From: Bacillota bacterium
Lineage (GTDB): Bacteria > Bacillota > Clostridia > Tissierellales > Sporanaerobacteraceae
Direction of reading: 5' to 3'
Length of the DNA stretch: 5,474 bases
Assembly: GCA_029779375.1 (NCBI GenBank)
Contig: JAKPAR010000343.1
Location: 1 to 5,474 of the forward strand
Part shown: one piece after another, positions 1 to 5,474 of the stretch
How positions within the stretch are numbered: position 1 is the first letter of the stretch
Layout: each line of letters starts with the position of its first letter
Program-made: the position numbers and the translations under genes
The notes under the pieces: generated by a model
The model's input: the letters and a program-made list of their open reading frames with translations, nothing else
Database searches by the model: none
Told to the model about the DNA's origin: nothing

Positions 1-357
1 ATTCATTATAAAATCCTTTACCATGCCATCTTCTACAGTGATAACTTTGGTATCCTGTCCCCCTATATCTACTACTGTACAATCTTCTCCTATAAGATAT
101 GCTGCTCCTTTTCCATGACAAGTTATTTCTGTAATGGTTTTATGAGCATAGGGAACAGATACTCTTCCGTAACCTGTAGCTATTACTTTCATTTCATTTT
201 CATTTATTCCTTTGGATATAATTCTTTCTTTTATCTTGTTGGCAGTTTCAATACTGCTCCAACCTGTAGGTAAAACAAAAGTATCTATCAATTTATCATT
301 TTCAAATACTGCCGTTTTAGCTGCTGTAGACCCAATATCAACTCCAGCATAGTACAT
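1..357 (-). CDS. BadF/HgdC-type ATPase activator of the adjacent double-cubane reductase (N-terminal part, cut by the window edge)
   Basis: This is the first 119 codons of an ASKHA-fold ATPase of the BadF/BadG/BcrA/BcrD family. Known members are homodimers that hold one [4Fe-4S] cluster and use ATP to push a low-potential electron into a 2-hydroxyacyl-CoA dehydratase or a double-cubane-cluster protein. Seen directly: the phosphate-binding motif YAGVDIGSTAAK (residues 3-14), ATGYGR (61-66), EITCHGKGA (78-86) and the second phosphate motif DIGGQDTK (98-105). The cluster-ligand cysteine that family members carry just after this point would lie outside the window. Family members are about 250-260 residues, so roughly half is present. 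The start at 357 is fixed by a perfect AAGGAGG seven bases upstream. It follows the dehydratase-like gene after 20 bases, the usual arrangement for this enzyme pair. By context I infer it is the dedicated activator (YjiL/DCCP-reductase type). The family is sure; the exact partner is inferred. Confidence 0.93.
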   Translation of the reverse strand, partial: MYYAGVDIGSTAAKTAVFENDKLIDTFVLPTGWSSIETANKIKERIISKGINENEMKVIATGYGRVSVPYAHKTITEITCHGKGAAYLIGEDCTVVDIGGQDTKVITVEDGMVKDFIMN

Positions 358-364
358 TTTAAAT

Positions 365-371
365 CCTCCTT
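365..371 (-). promoter_or_regulatory. Strong ribosome binding site of the ATPase activator
   Basis: AAGGAGG on the minus strand, seven bases before the ATG at 357. It is the best Shine-Dalgarno match in the window, so the activator is probably translated efficiently and on its own initiation rather than only by coupling. Confidence 0.85.
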
Positions 372-377
372 ATGTTA

Positions 378-1526
378 TTATAACATCTCTATAAATGCTG
401 CTATTCTAGTCTTTAATTGTCCCTCATCCGCCATAGAATAATCAGTCTCTATACTCATATATGGTATATTTTTTTCTTCAGTCACGAAATCTTTAATTCT
501 ACGAGTTTCTACATTGTAAGTATGACAAGCTTGTAAAATCACATCTATAACACCATCAACTTTATACTCGTCTATCAATTCAGACATCAAATCAATTCTA
601 TTATCGTTTGGTGCCATAACTGAACATCCAACATTTAAATATTTTTCAGCCAATGCCTCAATTGGTTCTTTAGTTTCATCAACTAAACGTATTTTTTCTT
701 TTATACCACTACAATTTTCATAACACACAACTACTGCTCCACTTTCTTCTATGAGTTTGATGATTTTGTTTGCAACTCCTCCAATTGGACAGCCTGTTAT
801 TAAAATTCTTGGAGCATCTTCTTTAACTTTTCTCACTCCATTTGCATATTCTTTTTTCAATTCTTCAATCATGTCCATTACTTTTTTGTTTTGTTCATCT
901 TTGTCAAAAGTAAAAGATGCACCATGCAAAACAGTATGAAGCTCCATTCCAGTTAAAGGAGGAGGACACATTTTACCTAGAGAATACAATTCCTTCAATA
1001 CTTGTCTTTCTTCGTTGCATCTCTTTATAGCTTTTTTTAAATCCTCATCTGTTATTTGAATATTAAATTCCCTTTCCAATCTTTCTTTTAATAAAATAAT
1101 CTCATTTTTCCAAACTGAAAGTGCATGTTCTCTATCTGTGGCTTGTGGTAGTTGCATGACATGCATTGGTTTTATTTGTCCTAAGTATTCATACATCTTC
1201 TTCTTTCCATCACAAGTTGTTTCTCCTACAATTAAATCTGAAAAGTAGGTGAAAGGACATTTTTCTGTTATTGCAAAACCATAGCTTGACTTTATGAGTG
1301 GACATAAGTTTTTAGGAAGATCTCTTTCTGCATCTGTTATTGTTTCATCACTCATGCCGCATAGTGAAATTGGATGAGCCCCTGCCGCATATATAACTTC
1401 AACTGGAGTAAAAGTACAAAAAATTCCTACTACATGTTCTCCTGAATCTTTATATTCCTTAACTTTTATGAAAGAATTTCTTCTAGCCTCACTAAATTCA
1501 TCAAATATTTCTGGCAAATCGTTCAT
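378..1526 (-). CDS. Double-cubane-cluster-type reductase (2-hydroxyacyl-CoA dehydratase superfamily, YjiM/DCCP-like)
   Basis: A 382-residue iron-sulfur protein of the HgdB/FldB superfamily. Classical members dehydrate 2-hydroxyacyl-CoA and need two different subunits. Single-subunit members (DCCP, YjiM) carry a double-cubane [8Fe-9S] cluster and reduce small molecules such as acetylene when driven by their ATPase. Here one gene alone sits before the activator, and the length fits the single-subunit group. Conserved-looking cysteine stretches are FCTFTPVE (Cys37), [11 protein letters not shown] (Cys75), TTCDGKKK (Cys105), TGCPIGG (Cys246), ENCSG (Cys272) and QACHTYNVE (Cys334); these are good candidates for the cluster ligands, though I cannot assign them without an alignment. 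The reading frame extends to an ATG at 1544, but only the ATG at 1526 has a Shine-Dalgarno (AAAGGGG, eight-base spacer), so I use that. No signal peptide, so cytoplasmic. Superfamily is certain; the DCCP subgroup is likely; the physiological substrate is unknown. Confidence 0.88.
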   Translation of the reverse strand: MNDLPEIFDEFSEARRNSFIKVKEYKDSGEHVVGIFCTFTPVEVIYAAGAHPISLCGMSDETITDAERDLPKNLCPLIKSSYGFAITEKCPFTYFSDLIVGETTCDGKKKMYEYLGQIKPMHVMQLPQATDREHALSVWKNEIILLKERLEREFNIQITDEDLKKAIKRCNEERQVLKELYSLGKMCPPPLTGMELHTVLHGASFTFDKDEQNKKVMDMIEELKKEYANGVRKVKEDAPRILITGCPIGGVANKIIKLIEESGAVVVCYENCSGIKEKIRLVDETKEPIEALAEKYLNVGCSVMAPNDNRIDLMSELIDEYKVDGVIDVILQACHTYNVETRRIKDFVTEEKNIPYMSIETDYSMADEGQLKTRIAAFIEML

Positions 1527-1534
1527 TTTCTTTT

Positions 1535-1541
1535 CCCCTTT
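1535..1541 (-). promoter_or_regulatory. Ribosome binding site that sets the start of the double-cubane reductase
   Basis: AAAGGGG on the minus strand, eight bases before the ATG at 1526. The alternative ATG at 1544 is preceded only by an A/T-rich run with no purine-rich Shine-Dalgarno. The six extra residues (MKGEKK) would be encoded by the ribosome binding site itself, which argues that they are not translated. Confidence 0.75.
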
Positions 1542-1559
1542 CATATAAAAAATAAAATT

Positions 1560-2444
1560 TTATACCTTTTCTAAAAGTTCTATATGCCAAAGAGTAGAAT
1601 TTTTAAGTTTTAAAGGTGTTCTTTTTATACAATTGTGACCTATAAATTTAATATCTTTTCTATTTTCTAAAATATATTCTATGGCATGGCCATAAGTTAT
1701 ATCTTCTTTAAATTGTATAGGGTGAGATTCAACAAATCCCATATTTTGAAAAACCGTAGATGTCTTTCCACAAATATGAATTATGCTCTCATCCAATTCA
1801 TTTTCAATAGTTTTTAATATTTTGTAAGTAGACTTTCCACTAAATTCCTTATATATCTTTGGTCCTACTATATCTTCAGCTCCTAAAGGATCTCCATATG
1901 ATATTATCTTTGCTCCTCTATTTATTCCTTCTTTCATGTATTTTACAATATTTGCTTCCATGTTTTTTAGGACTTCATTAACCATTTCTTTGTCTTTTCT
2001 TATAGCTTTATAAAATATTCTTAAATCTACTAGAGAATTTATGATAGTAAAAGGTCCTTCTACATTTAAAACTACAGTTTCTCCCATAGAATTAAGTATT
2101 TCTACAGCTTTTAAAACTTCATTTATTCTATTTTGAGTCAAATTTATTTCTTCAATTTTCATCAATTCATCTATGGAATTGAAAGCATAGCTTTCAACTC
2201 TAGGACCAGATTTGAAATCACCCAATTTGATATTTCCACCCAATGTTTCTGCCTCTACAGTATTGCAAAAAGGAACTCTACACAAAGTATCCTTTCTATA
2301 TTCTTTTAATTCTTTCGATAAAACTGCCATATATTCAGCTTTAGTATGAACTTTGGGAAAACTTAATCCTGTTTTGTTCAATATGATTTCAGGAATTTCT
2401 TCCATCTTGTCATTTATACACTTAAAATCCATCATTTCATCCAT
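1560..2444 (-). CDS. Short UroD-superfamily protein, divergent paralogue of the upstream corrinoid methyltransferase
   Basis: A 294-residue protein of the UroD/MtaA superfamily, homologous by eye to the 346-residue protein encoded at 4299-5339. Shared landmarks are VPFCNTVEAETLGG, NVEGPFT, a glycine-rich YGDPLGAEDIVGPKIYKEF segment matching SDPSGTGEILGPKLFSEF, and IIHICG (His223, Cys225), which in MtaA/MtbA supplies two zinc ligands. It lacks about 30 N-terminal residues (the RxRPP-like segment) and has an unusual C-terminus: a candidate third ligand, Cys272 in GHNCIKRTP, lies only 47 residues after the HxC cysteine, against 74 in the paralogue. The frame is open to an ATG at 2477, but the ATG at 2444 has AGGTGAT in front and is preferred. 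It starts 36 bases after the RACo gene. Likely role: methyl transfer or a methyl-carrier accessory function in the same corrinoid pathway. The family is secure; zinc-dependent activity is uncertain. Confidence 0.82.
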   Translation of the reverse strand: MDEMMDFKCINDKMEEIPEIILNKTGLSFPKVHTKAEYMAVLSKELKEYRKDTLCRVPFCNTVEAETLGGNIKLGDFKSGPRVESYAFNSIDELMKIEEINLTQNRINEVLKAVEILNSMGETVVLNVEGPFTIINSLVDLRIFYKAIRKDKEMVNEVLKNMEANIVKYMKEGINRGAKIISYGDPLGAEDIVGPKIYKEFSGKSTYKILKTIENELDESIIHICGKTSTVFQNMGFVESHPIQFKEDITYGHAIEYILENRKDIKFIGHNCIKRTPLKLKNSTLWHIELLEKV

Positions 2445-2447
2445 TTT

Positions 2448-2454
2448 ATCACCT
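2448..2454 (-). promoter_or_regulatory. Ribosome binding site that sets the start of the short UroD-family protein
   Basis: AGGTGAT on the minus strand, three bases before the ATG at 2444, matching the 3' half of the full Shine-Dalgarno consensus AAGGAGGTGATC in correct register. The upstream ATG at 2477, three bases after the RACo stop codon, has no purine-rich site before it, although translational coupling could still allow its use (adding 11 residues). Confidence 0.6.
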
Positions 2455-2480
2455 ATATACTCATTTTCCAAAATCATTAT

Positions 2481-4292
2481 CTATCTAAAAGTCAGACATT
2501 TAGCAAACAATTCCTCATATCCTTCCTTTGTAGATAGCTCAAAATACTCTATATCCTCCGCCACATCTTCCATCTCTTTTCTTTCATCCTTAGACAACAA
2601 ACACATCATCGCTCCAGTTTTAGAAGAATTTCCTATATATTTTATCTTGTCCTTCAAATTTTCTGGTATAATCCCAACTCCCGTCAAACTGCTTATCTTT
2701 AAATGTCTTCCAAACTGTCCTGCTATAACTACACTATTAAGCTCTTCCATACTCATGCCCATAAAATCTACAAGAGCATAAAAGCCAGAGGAAATTGCTC
2801 CCTTAGCTAACTGAATCTGTCGAATATCATCTTGAGATATAGATATTTCTTCATCTCCATTTTTATATATAATAACTTTTCTTTTCTTGTTTTCTTCTAT
2901 TATATATTTTGCCAATCCATGACGTCCTTCTTTTTCTAAATCCTCTTTACTTTTCAACCTTCCTGATTTTTTTATAAATCCTTTTTGATTTAATTCGGCC
3001 ATAGCTTCTAATATGCCGCTACCACATATCCCTATAGGCTCTACATTTCCAATGACTTGAAGGTGAATTTCGTCTTCATCAAATTGAATTCCCTCTATAG
3101 CTCCCTCTGCTGCTCTCATACCACAACTTATATTAGCACCTTCCAGTGCTGGACCTGCTGCACAAGAACATGAGGCTAGTTTTCCTCCTTTGGACAATAT
3201 CATTTCTCCATTTGTCCCTATATCAATAAAAAATATATTGTCATCTGTATCTTTTAAGCCAGCTACTACAGCACCAGCTACAACATCTGAACCAATAAAA
3301 CTGGAAACTCCAGGCAGACAATATATCCTTCCAAATGGTGATATTTCAATTCCAATACTATTTGCCCATAAATTTTTCGCCTTTGAAAAAATTGTAGAAT
3401 AAGGTGATTTTCCTATAGTATCAGTATTTATTCCTAACAATAGATGCATCATAGTAGCATTAGCTCCTACGGCTACTTCATAAATATTTTCAATATTTAT
3501 ATCATTTCTATCACACAATTTTTCTAATAGAGAATTTATGCAATCTACTATAGCCTTCTGCAACAAATAAAGGCCATTTTCCTTCCTCTTTACATAATCT
3601 ATACGAGATAATACATCAAGACCATATTCTTTTTGAGGGTTTATGGAAGTTTCAGAATCAATTTCCTTGCCATTATTCAAATCTATAAGTGATACAACTA
3701 CTGTAGTAGTTCCAATATCCACTGCAGCACCATATAGTTTTTCTATTGTATCCCCATGTTCTATCCCAATCAATTTATCTTCATGATATACCAAAGTAGT
3801 TTTTTCTTCTTTGTGTACACTCGCTAAAACCTTTAAAAATCCAGTATTGTCATGATACAATTCCCTACCTATAGCCTTTTCTATTAATTCCTCATAAGAT
3901 ATATTGTTTTTCAATGTAGGCTTTTCTAAAATAACAATTTCTTTGCGGAGACTAGGATTTAGTTCTATCTCGGGAATATAGCCTTGTGATAGTCCTTGAT
4001 AATTTTTCTCTTCTTTATCTAAAAGTTTTACATACATATCACCTTTTGGATAGACAAGGCAACTAAGCCTTATCCCTTTATCTATTTCTTTTTTTGAAAG
4101 ATGCTTTAATTCATCATCTGTAGGCCCATCTATTTTTCCCTCTAATATCTGAACCTTGCATTTACCACAATATCCCTTCCCTCCACAAGGAGTTTCTAAA
4201 CTAAATCCAATATCTTTCAATATATCAATAAGACTTTTGCCTTCTTGATAATCATAGGATATATCTTTGTTGTATATTTTCAATATTGCCAT
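2481..4292 (-). CDS. RACo-type ATP-dependent reductive activator of corrinoid proteins ([2Fe-2S] ferredoxin plus ASKHA domain)
   Basis: A 603-residue protein with the RACo layout. An N-terminal plant-type [2Fe-2S] ferredoxin domain (about 1-90) has Cys36, Cys42, Cys45 and Cys78 in the C-x5-C-x2-C...C pattern. A linker of about 90 residues follows, then a C-terminal ASKHA domain (DUF4445) with DIGTTTV (192-198), NPQKEYGLDVLSRI (218-231), GANATMMHLLLGI (276-288), GSDVVAG (334-340), DIGTNGE (357-363), CSCAAGPALEGA (375-386), ICGSGILEA and VIAGQFGRH. Known RACo proteins use ATP to reduce inactive Co(II) cobalamin proteins to Co(I), restoring methyl-transfer activity. Length is typical and all four cluster cysteines are present, so it should be functional. 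It sits between two UroD-type genes, starting six bases after the first, with a Shine-Dalgarno that overlaps that gene's stop codon. Its target corrinoid protein is not in the window. Several RACo paralogues often exist per genome, so partner specificity is inferred. Confidence 0.94.
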   Translation of the reverse strand: MAILKIYNKDISYDYQEGKSLIDILKDIGFSLETPCGGKGYCGKCKVQILEGKIDGPTDDELKHLSKKEIDKGIRLSCLVYPKGDMYVKLLDKEEKNYQGLSQGYIPEIELNPSLRKEIVILEKPTLKNNISYEELIEKAIGRELYHDNTGFLKVLASVHKEEKTTLVYHEDKLIGIEHGDTIEKLYGAAVDIGTTTVVVSLIDLNNGKEIDSETSINPQKEYGLDVLSRIDYVKRKENGLYLLQKAIVDCINSLLEKLCDRNDINIENIYEVAVGANATMMHLLLGINTDTIGKSPYSTIFSKAKNLWANSIGIEISPFGRIYCLPGVSSFIGSDVVAGAVVAGLKDTDDNIFFIDIGTNGEMILSKGGKLASCSCAAGPALEGANISCGMRAAEGAIEGIQFDEDEIHLQVIGNVEPIGICGSGILEAMAELNQKGFIKKSGRLKSKEDLEKEGRHGLAKYIIEENKKRKVIIYKNGDEEISISQDDIRQIQLAKGAISSGFYALVDFMGMSMEELNSVVIAGQFGRHLKISSLTGVGIIPENLKDKIKYIGNSSKTGAMMCLLSKDERKEMEDVAEDIEYFELSTKEGYEELFAKCLTFR

Positions 4293-4298
4293 AGATTT

Positions 4299-4305
4299 TC
4301 ACTCC
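4299..4305 (-). promoter_or_regulatory. Ribosome binding site of RACo overlapping the upstream stop codon
   Basis: GGAGTGA on the minus strand, where TGA is the stop codon of the upstream methyltransferase and GGAG spans its last codons. The RACo ATG at 4292 follows after six further bases. Ribosomes finishing the methyltransferase would end on the RACo initiation site, so the two are probably translationally coupled. Confidence 0.7.
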
Positions 4306-5339
4306 ATATATATTGATTCTTTAGCAACTTCTACCATTGACTGTATATTTTCTAGTTTGGTTCTTGGTCCAATACCACAAGCTGGAGATAATATATCAAC
4401 TCCATTTTTTATACAAACTCTAGAAAGGTTTTTTATTATATCTTTAGAACTTCTCTCAAGTGCTAAAGTACTTACATTTCCCATTATAGCTTTATTGTCT
4501 ACATTCATTGCTACTTCTCTCACATTGACTATAGAGTCAAAGCTTATAACATCACTATCAAGAGAATTAAGTATTCCATATACACTCTTAAGTCTCCCGC
4601 ATATATGAATTATGGTTCCTCCTTTTATATCTTCCTTAACTGAATTAACTATTTTATTTAAATAAGGAACAGCAAACTCAGAAAACAACTTAGGCCCTAA
4701 AATTTCTCCTGTCCCGCTAGGATCTGAAATAGCCAATATATCTGCTCCAGCCTGTATTTCAGCCTTGGCAAAACATATGAGATTTTCCGTTACAAACTCC
4801 ATAAATTCATGAGCTTCTTTTGGTTTCCTTCTCAACTCTTTATAATAATCTACAGGTTCCATCAAAGAAGAAGCTGTACTTACAGGCCCTACTAGATTGG
4901 CTATGATAGGAACATCTAAATTTTGATTTTTAAGTATTTTAATAGCATCTAAAACCACTTTAGTTCTGCCTTCTTCTACACTCAACTCTTTGAGATTTCT
5001 CCACTCTGTAACAGAACTAATTGGATATTCTATGACTCTAGGTTCATTTATCTTGGTACCCAAACCCACAGTAGCTCCCATAGATTCAGCTTCTACAGTC
5101 ATGCAAAATGGTACTCCAAAATTTTCAAATCCTCCATTTTCACAAACACCCATAGTAAGCTTTGCCATCATTTCAGCATCTACATGAGCTTCTGGCCATT
5201 TCACTCCAGTTATATCCATGATATCTTCCACAATCATATTCATCATACCACCAGGACAAATACAGGGAGGACGATCTACTTTTTCTCCTTTTATTGCACG
5301 AAACAATCTTTCTCTTTTTGACAGCGATTCAATCCGCAT
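4299..5339 (-). CDS. MtaA/MtbA-like corrinoid methyltransferase (UroD superfamily)
   Basis: A 346-residue soluble TIM-barrel protein of the uroporphyrinogen decarboxylase superfamily, in the methylcobamide methyltransferase branch rather than true haem-pathway HemE. Evidence: an N-terminal RERLFRAIKGEKVDRPP segment typical of this branch, VPFCMTVEAESMG, NLVGPVSTASSL, the SDPSGTGEILGPKLFSEF loop, and the zinc-site pattern IIHICG (His245, Cys247) plus SPACGIGPRTKLENI (Cys321), giving HxC-x73-C as in MtaA and MtbA. Characterised relatives move a methyl group between a methylated corrinoid protein and a thiol such as coenzyme M; bacteria generally lack coenzyme M, so the partner here may be another acceptor such as tetrahydrofolate. 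That is inference. The start at 5339 has AAGGGGG seven bases upstream. It is coupled to the RACo gene and followed by a shorter paralogue, supporting a corrinoid role. The family is secure; direction and substrates are unknown. Confidence 0.9.
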   Translation of the reverse strand: MRIESLSKRERLFRAIKGEKVDRPPCICPGGMMNMIVEDIMDITGVKWPEAHVDAEMMAKLTMGVCENGGFENFGVPFCMTVEAESMGATVGLGTKINEPRVIEYPISSVTEWRNLKELSVEEGRTKVVLDAIKILKNQNLDVPIIANLVGPVSTASSLMEPVDYYKELRRKPKEAHEFMEFVTENLICFAKAEIQAGADILAISDPSGTGEILGPKLFSEFAVPYLNKIVNSVKEDIKGGTIIHICGRLKSVYGILNSLDSDVISFDSIVNVREVAMNVDNKAIMGNVSTLALERSSKDIIKNLSRVCIKNGVDILSPACGIGPRTKLENIQSMVEVAKESIYME

Positions 5340-5346
5340 AAAATTT

Positions 5347-5353
5347 CCCCCTT
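5347..5353 (-). promoter_or_regulatory. Ribosome binding site of the MtaA-like methyltransferase
   Basis: AAGGGGG on the minus strand with a seven-base spacer to the ATG at 5339, which supports this start. It lies in the 39-base gap after the TAA of the upstream reading frame. I see only a weak promoter resemblance in this gap, so the gene is probably read through from upstream. Confidence 0.7.
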
Positions 5354-5378
5354 AAACCATTCATTTCTCTAAATTGTA

Positions 5379-5474
5379 TTACTCATCATATCTATTGAAA
5401 CTCATCAATTCTTCCAATTTTTCATCTGTAATTGGTCATCCAATCTCTCTAGCTGTATCCAACATAGCATCAAT
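5379..5474 (-). CDS. 3' end of an unidentified upstream gene, interrupted by an in-frame TGA
   Basis: The minus-strand frame entering from the right edge reads IDAMLDTAREIG, then TGA (5438-5436), then PITDEKLEELMSFNRYDE and TAA (5381-5379). Both halves look like ordinary hydrophilic helical protein and are in the same frame. The two other frames are less protein-like: one hits TAG within eight codons, and the other reads a Cys/Trp/Gln-rich string before its TGA. I do not recognise the family from so few residues. Three readings are possible: the gene simply ends at the TGA, leaving a chance open stretch; a nonsense mutation or sequencing error cuts off the last 18 residues; or the TGA is read as selenocysteine. 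By position this would be a corrinoid protein or substrate methyltransferase of the operon, but nothing visible proves that. Confidence 0.45.
5414..5444 (-). repeat. Overlapping small inverted repeats around the in-frame TGA
   Basis: On the minus strand the order is ATTGG, ATGA, CCAATT, ten bases, AATTGG. The middle CCAATT can pair either with ATTGG upstream (5 bp, four-base loop holding the TGA) or with AATTGG downstream (6 bp, ten-base loop, starting right after the TGA). No T-run follows, so it is not an intrinsic terminator. The stems are short and A/T-rich and may be chance. Confidence 0.35.

Larger units (their letters stand above)
1..5474 (-). other. Probable single operon of corrinoid methyl-transfer and double-cubane reductase genes
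   Basis: Six reading frames all lie on the minus strand with gaps of 39, 6, 36, 33 and 20 bases (using the chosen starts). No rho-independent terminator or convincing internal promoter separates them. Each gene has its own Shine-Dalgarno. The unit extends beyond both window edges: the activator is cut at the left and an upstream gene at the right. Co-transcription is inferred from spacing only. Confidence 0.75.

Noticed and set aside
373..385. Inverted repeat TGTTA-TTA-TAACA over the stop codon of the double-cubane gene
   Set aside because: The stem is only five A/T-rich base pairs, with a three-base loop and no T-run; too weak for a terminator, and the next gene follows at once.
751..939. 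Plus-strand open frame of 62 codons
   Set aside because: It is antisense to the double-cubane reductase gene, with no ribosome binding site seen and a low-complexity Ser/Phe/Leu-rich product typical of an antisense shadow.
1545..1590. Possible promoter (TTGGCA with TATAAA) before the double-cubane gene
   Set aside because: The two boxes are 20 bases apart, longer than normal, and the region is so A/T-rich that TATAAA-like strings are expected by chance.
2353..2781. Plus-strand open frame of 142 codons across the junction of the short UroD and RACo genes
   Set aside because: It is antisense to two well-supported genes. The Ser/Ile-rich translation reflects their codon bias and matches no family I know.
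3190..3402. Plus-strand open frame of 70 codons
   Set aside because: It is antisense to the conserved ASKHA core of RACo (GSDVVAG to DIGTNGE); a shadow.
4267..4608. Plus-strand open frame of 113 codons
   Set aside because: It is antisense to the end of the methyltransferase and the start of RACo; a shadow with no independent support.
4990..5187. Plus-strand open frame of 65 codons
   Set aside because: It is antisense to the conserved VPFCMTVEAESMG region of the methyltransferase.
4299..5339. True uroporphyrinogen decarboxylase (HemE) of haem synthesis
   Set aside because: The HxC...C zinc-site pattern and the RACo neighbour point to a corrinoid methyltransferase; no other haem genes are present.
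5367..5400. Possible promoter (TTTCAA, 16 bases, TACAAT) before the methyltransferase
   Set aside because: The -35 match is poor and the elements lie inside the apparent end of the upstream gene; read-through from upstream is the simpler view.
5379..5474. Genome-wide reading of TGA as tryptophan
   Set aside because: The other genes are open under the standard code and their tryptophans, where checked, come from TGG, so any TGA readthrough here would be site-specific.

Overview
The window is AT-rich, gene-dense DNA with strong AAGGAGG-type ribosome binding sites. It looks like a strictly anaerobic low-GC Gram-positive (Clostridia or Tissierellia type); this comes from base composition, Shine-Dalgarno style and gene content, not from a search. 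All supported genes lie on the minus strand and read right to left, with gaps of about 5 to 40 bases, so they look like one operon. No stretch over 300 bases lacks a gene, and I saw no tRNA, rRNA, CRISPR array, insertion sequence or convincing terminator.

In transcription order the window holds: (1) the 3' end of an unidentified gene (about 5474-5379) with an in-frame TGA 18 codons before its TAA; (2) a full-length MtaA/MtbA-like methyltransferase of the uroporphyrinogen decarboxylase (UroD) superfamily with an HxC...C zinc site (5339-4299); (3) a RACo-type reductive activator of corrinoid proteins, with an N-terminal [2Fe-2S] ferredoxin and a C-terminal ASKHA ATPase (4292-2481); (4) a second, shorter UroD-family protein that keeps HxC but has an altered C-terminus (2444-1560); (5) a single-subunit member of the 2-hydroxyacyl-CoA dehydratase / double-cubane-cluster protein (DCCP) family (1526-378); and (6) the first 119 codons of its BadF/HgdC-type ATPase activator (357-1, running off the left edge).

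Genes 2 to 4 form a corrinoid-dependent methyl-transfer module: the UroD-type proteins would move methyl groups to or from a cobalamin protein, and RACo would rescue that protein when its cobalt is oxidised to Co(II). Genes 5 and 6 form an ATP-driven low-potential reductase module. The operon therefore seems to carry two different ASKHA ATPases, each firing electrons into a different acceptor. No corrinoid protein or substrate-specific methyltransferase is visible; these would be expected beyond the right edge. The substrate cannot be told from this window.

The points most worth checking are the in-frame TGA flanked by small inverted repeats in the upstream gene, the pairing of the DCCP-like module with corrinoid methyl transfer, and the short divergent UroD paralogue. 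Two start codons are set downstream of the longest reading frame because only the inner ATG has a Shine-Dalgarno sequence.
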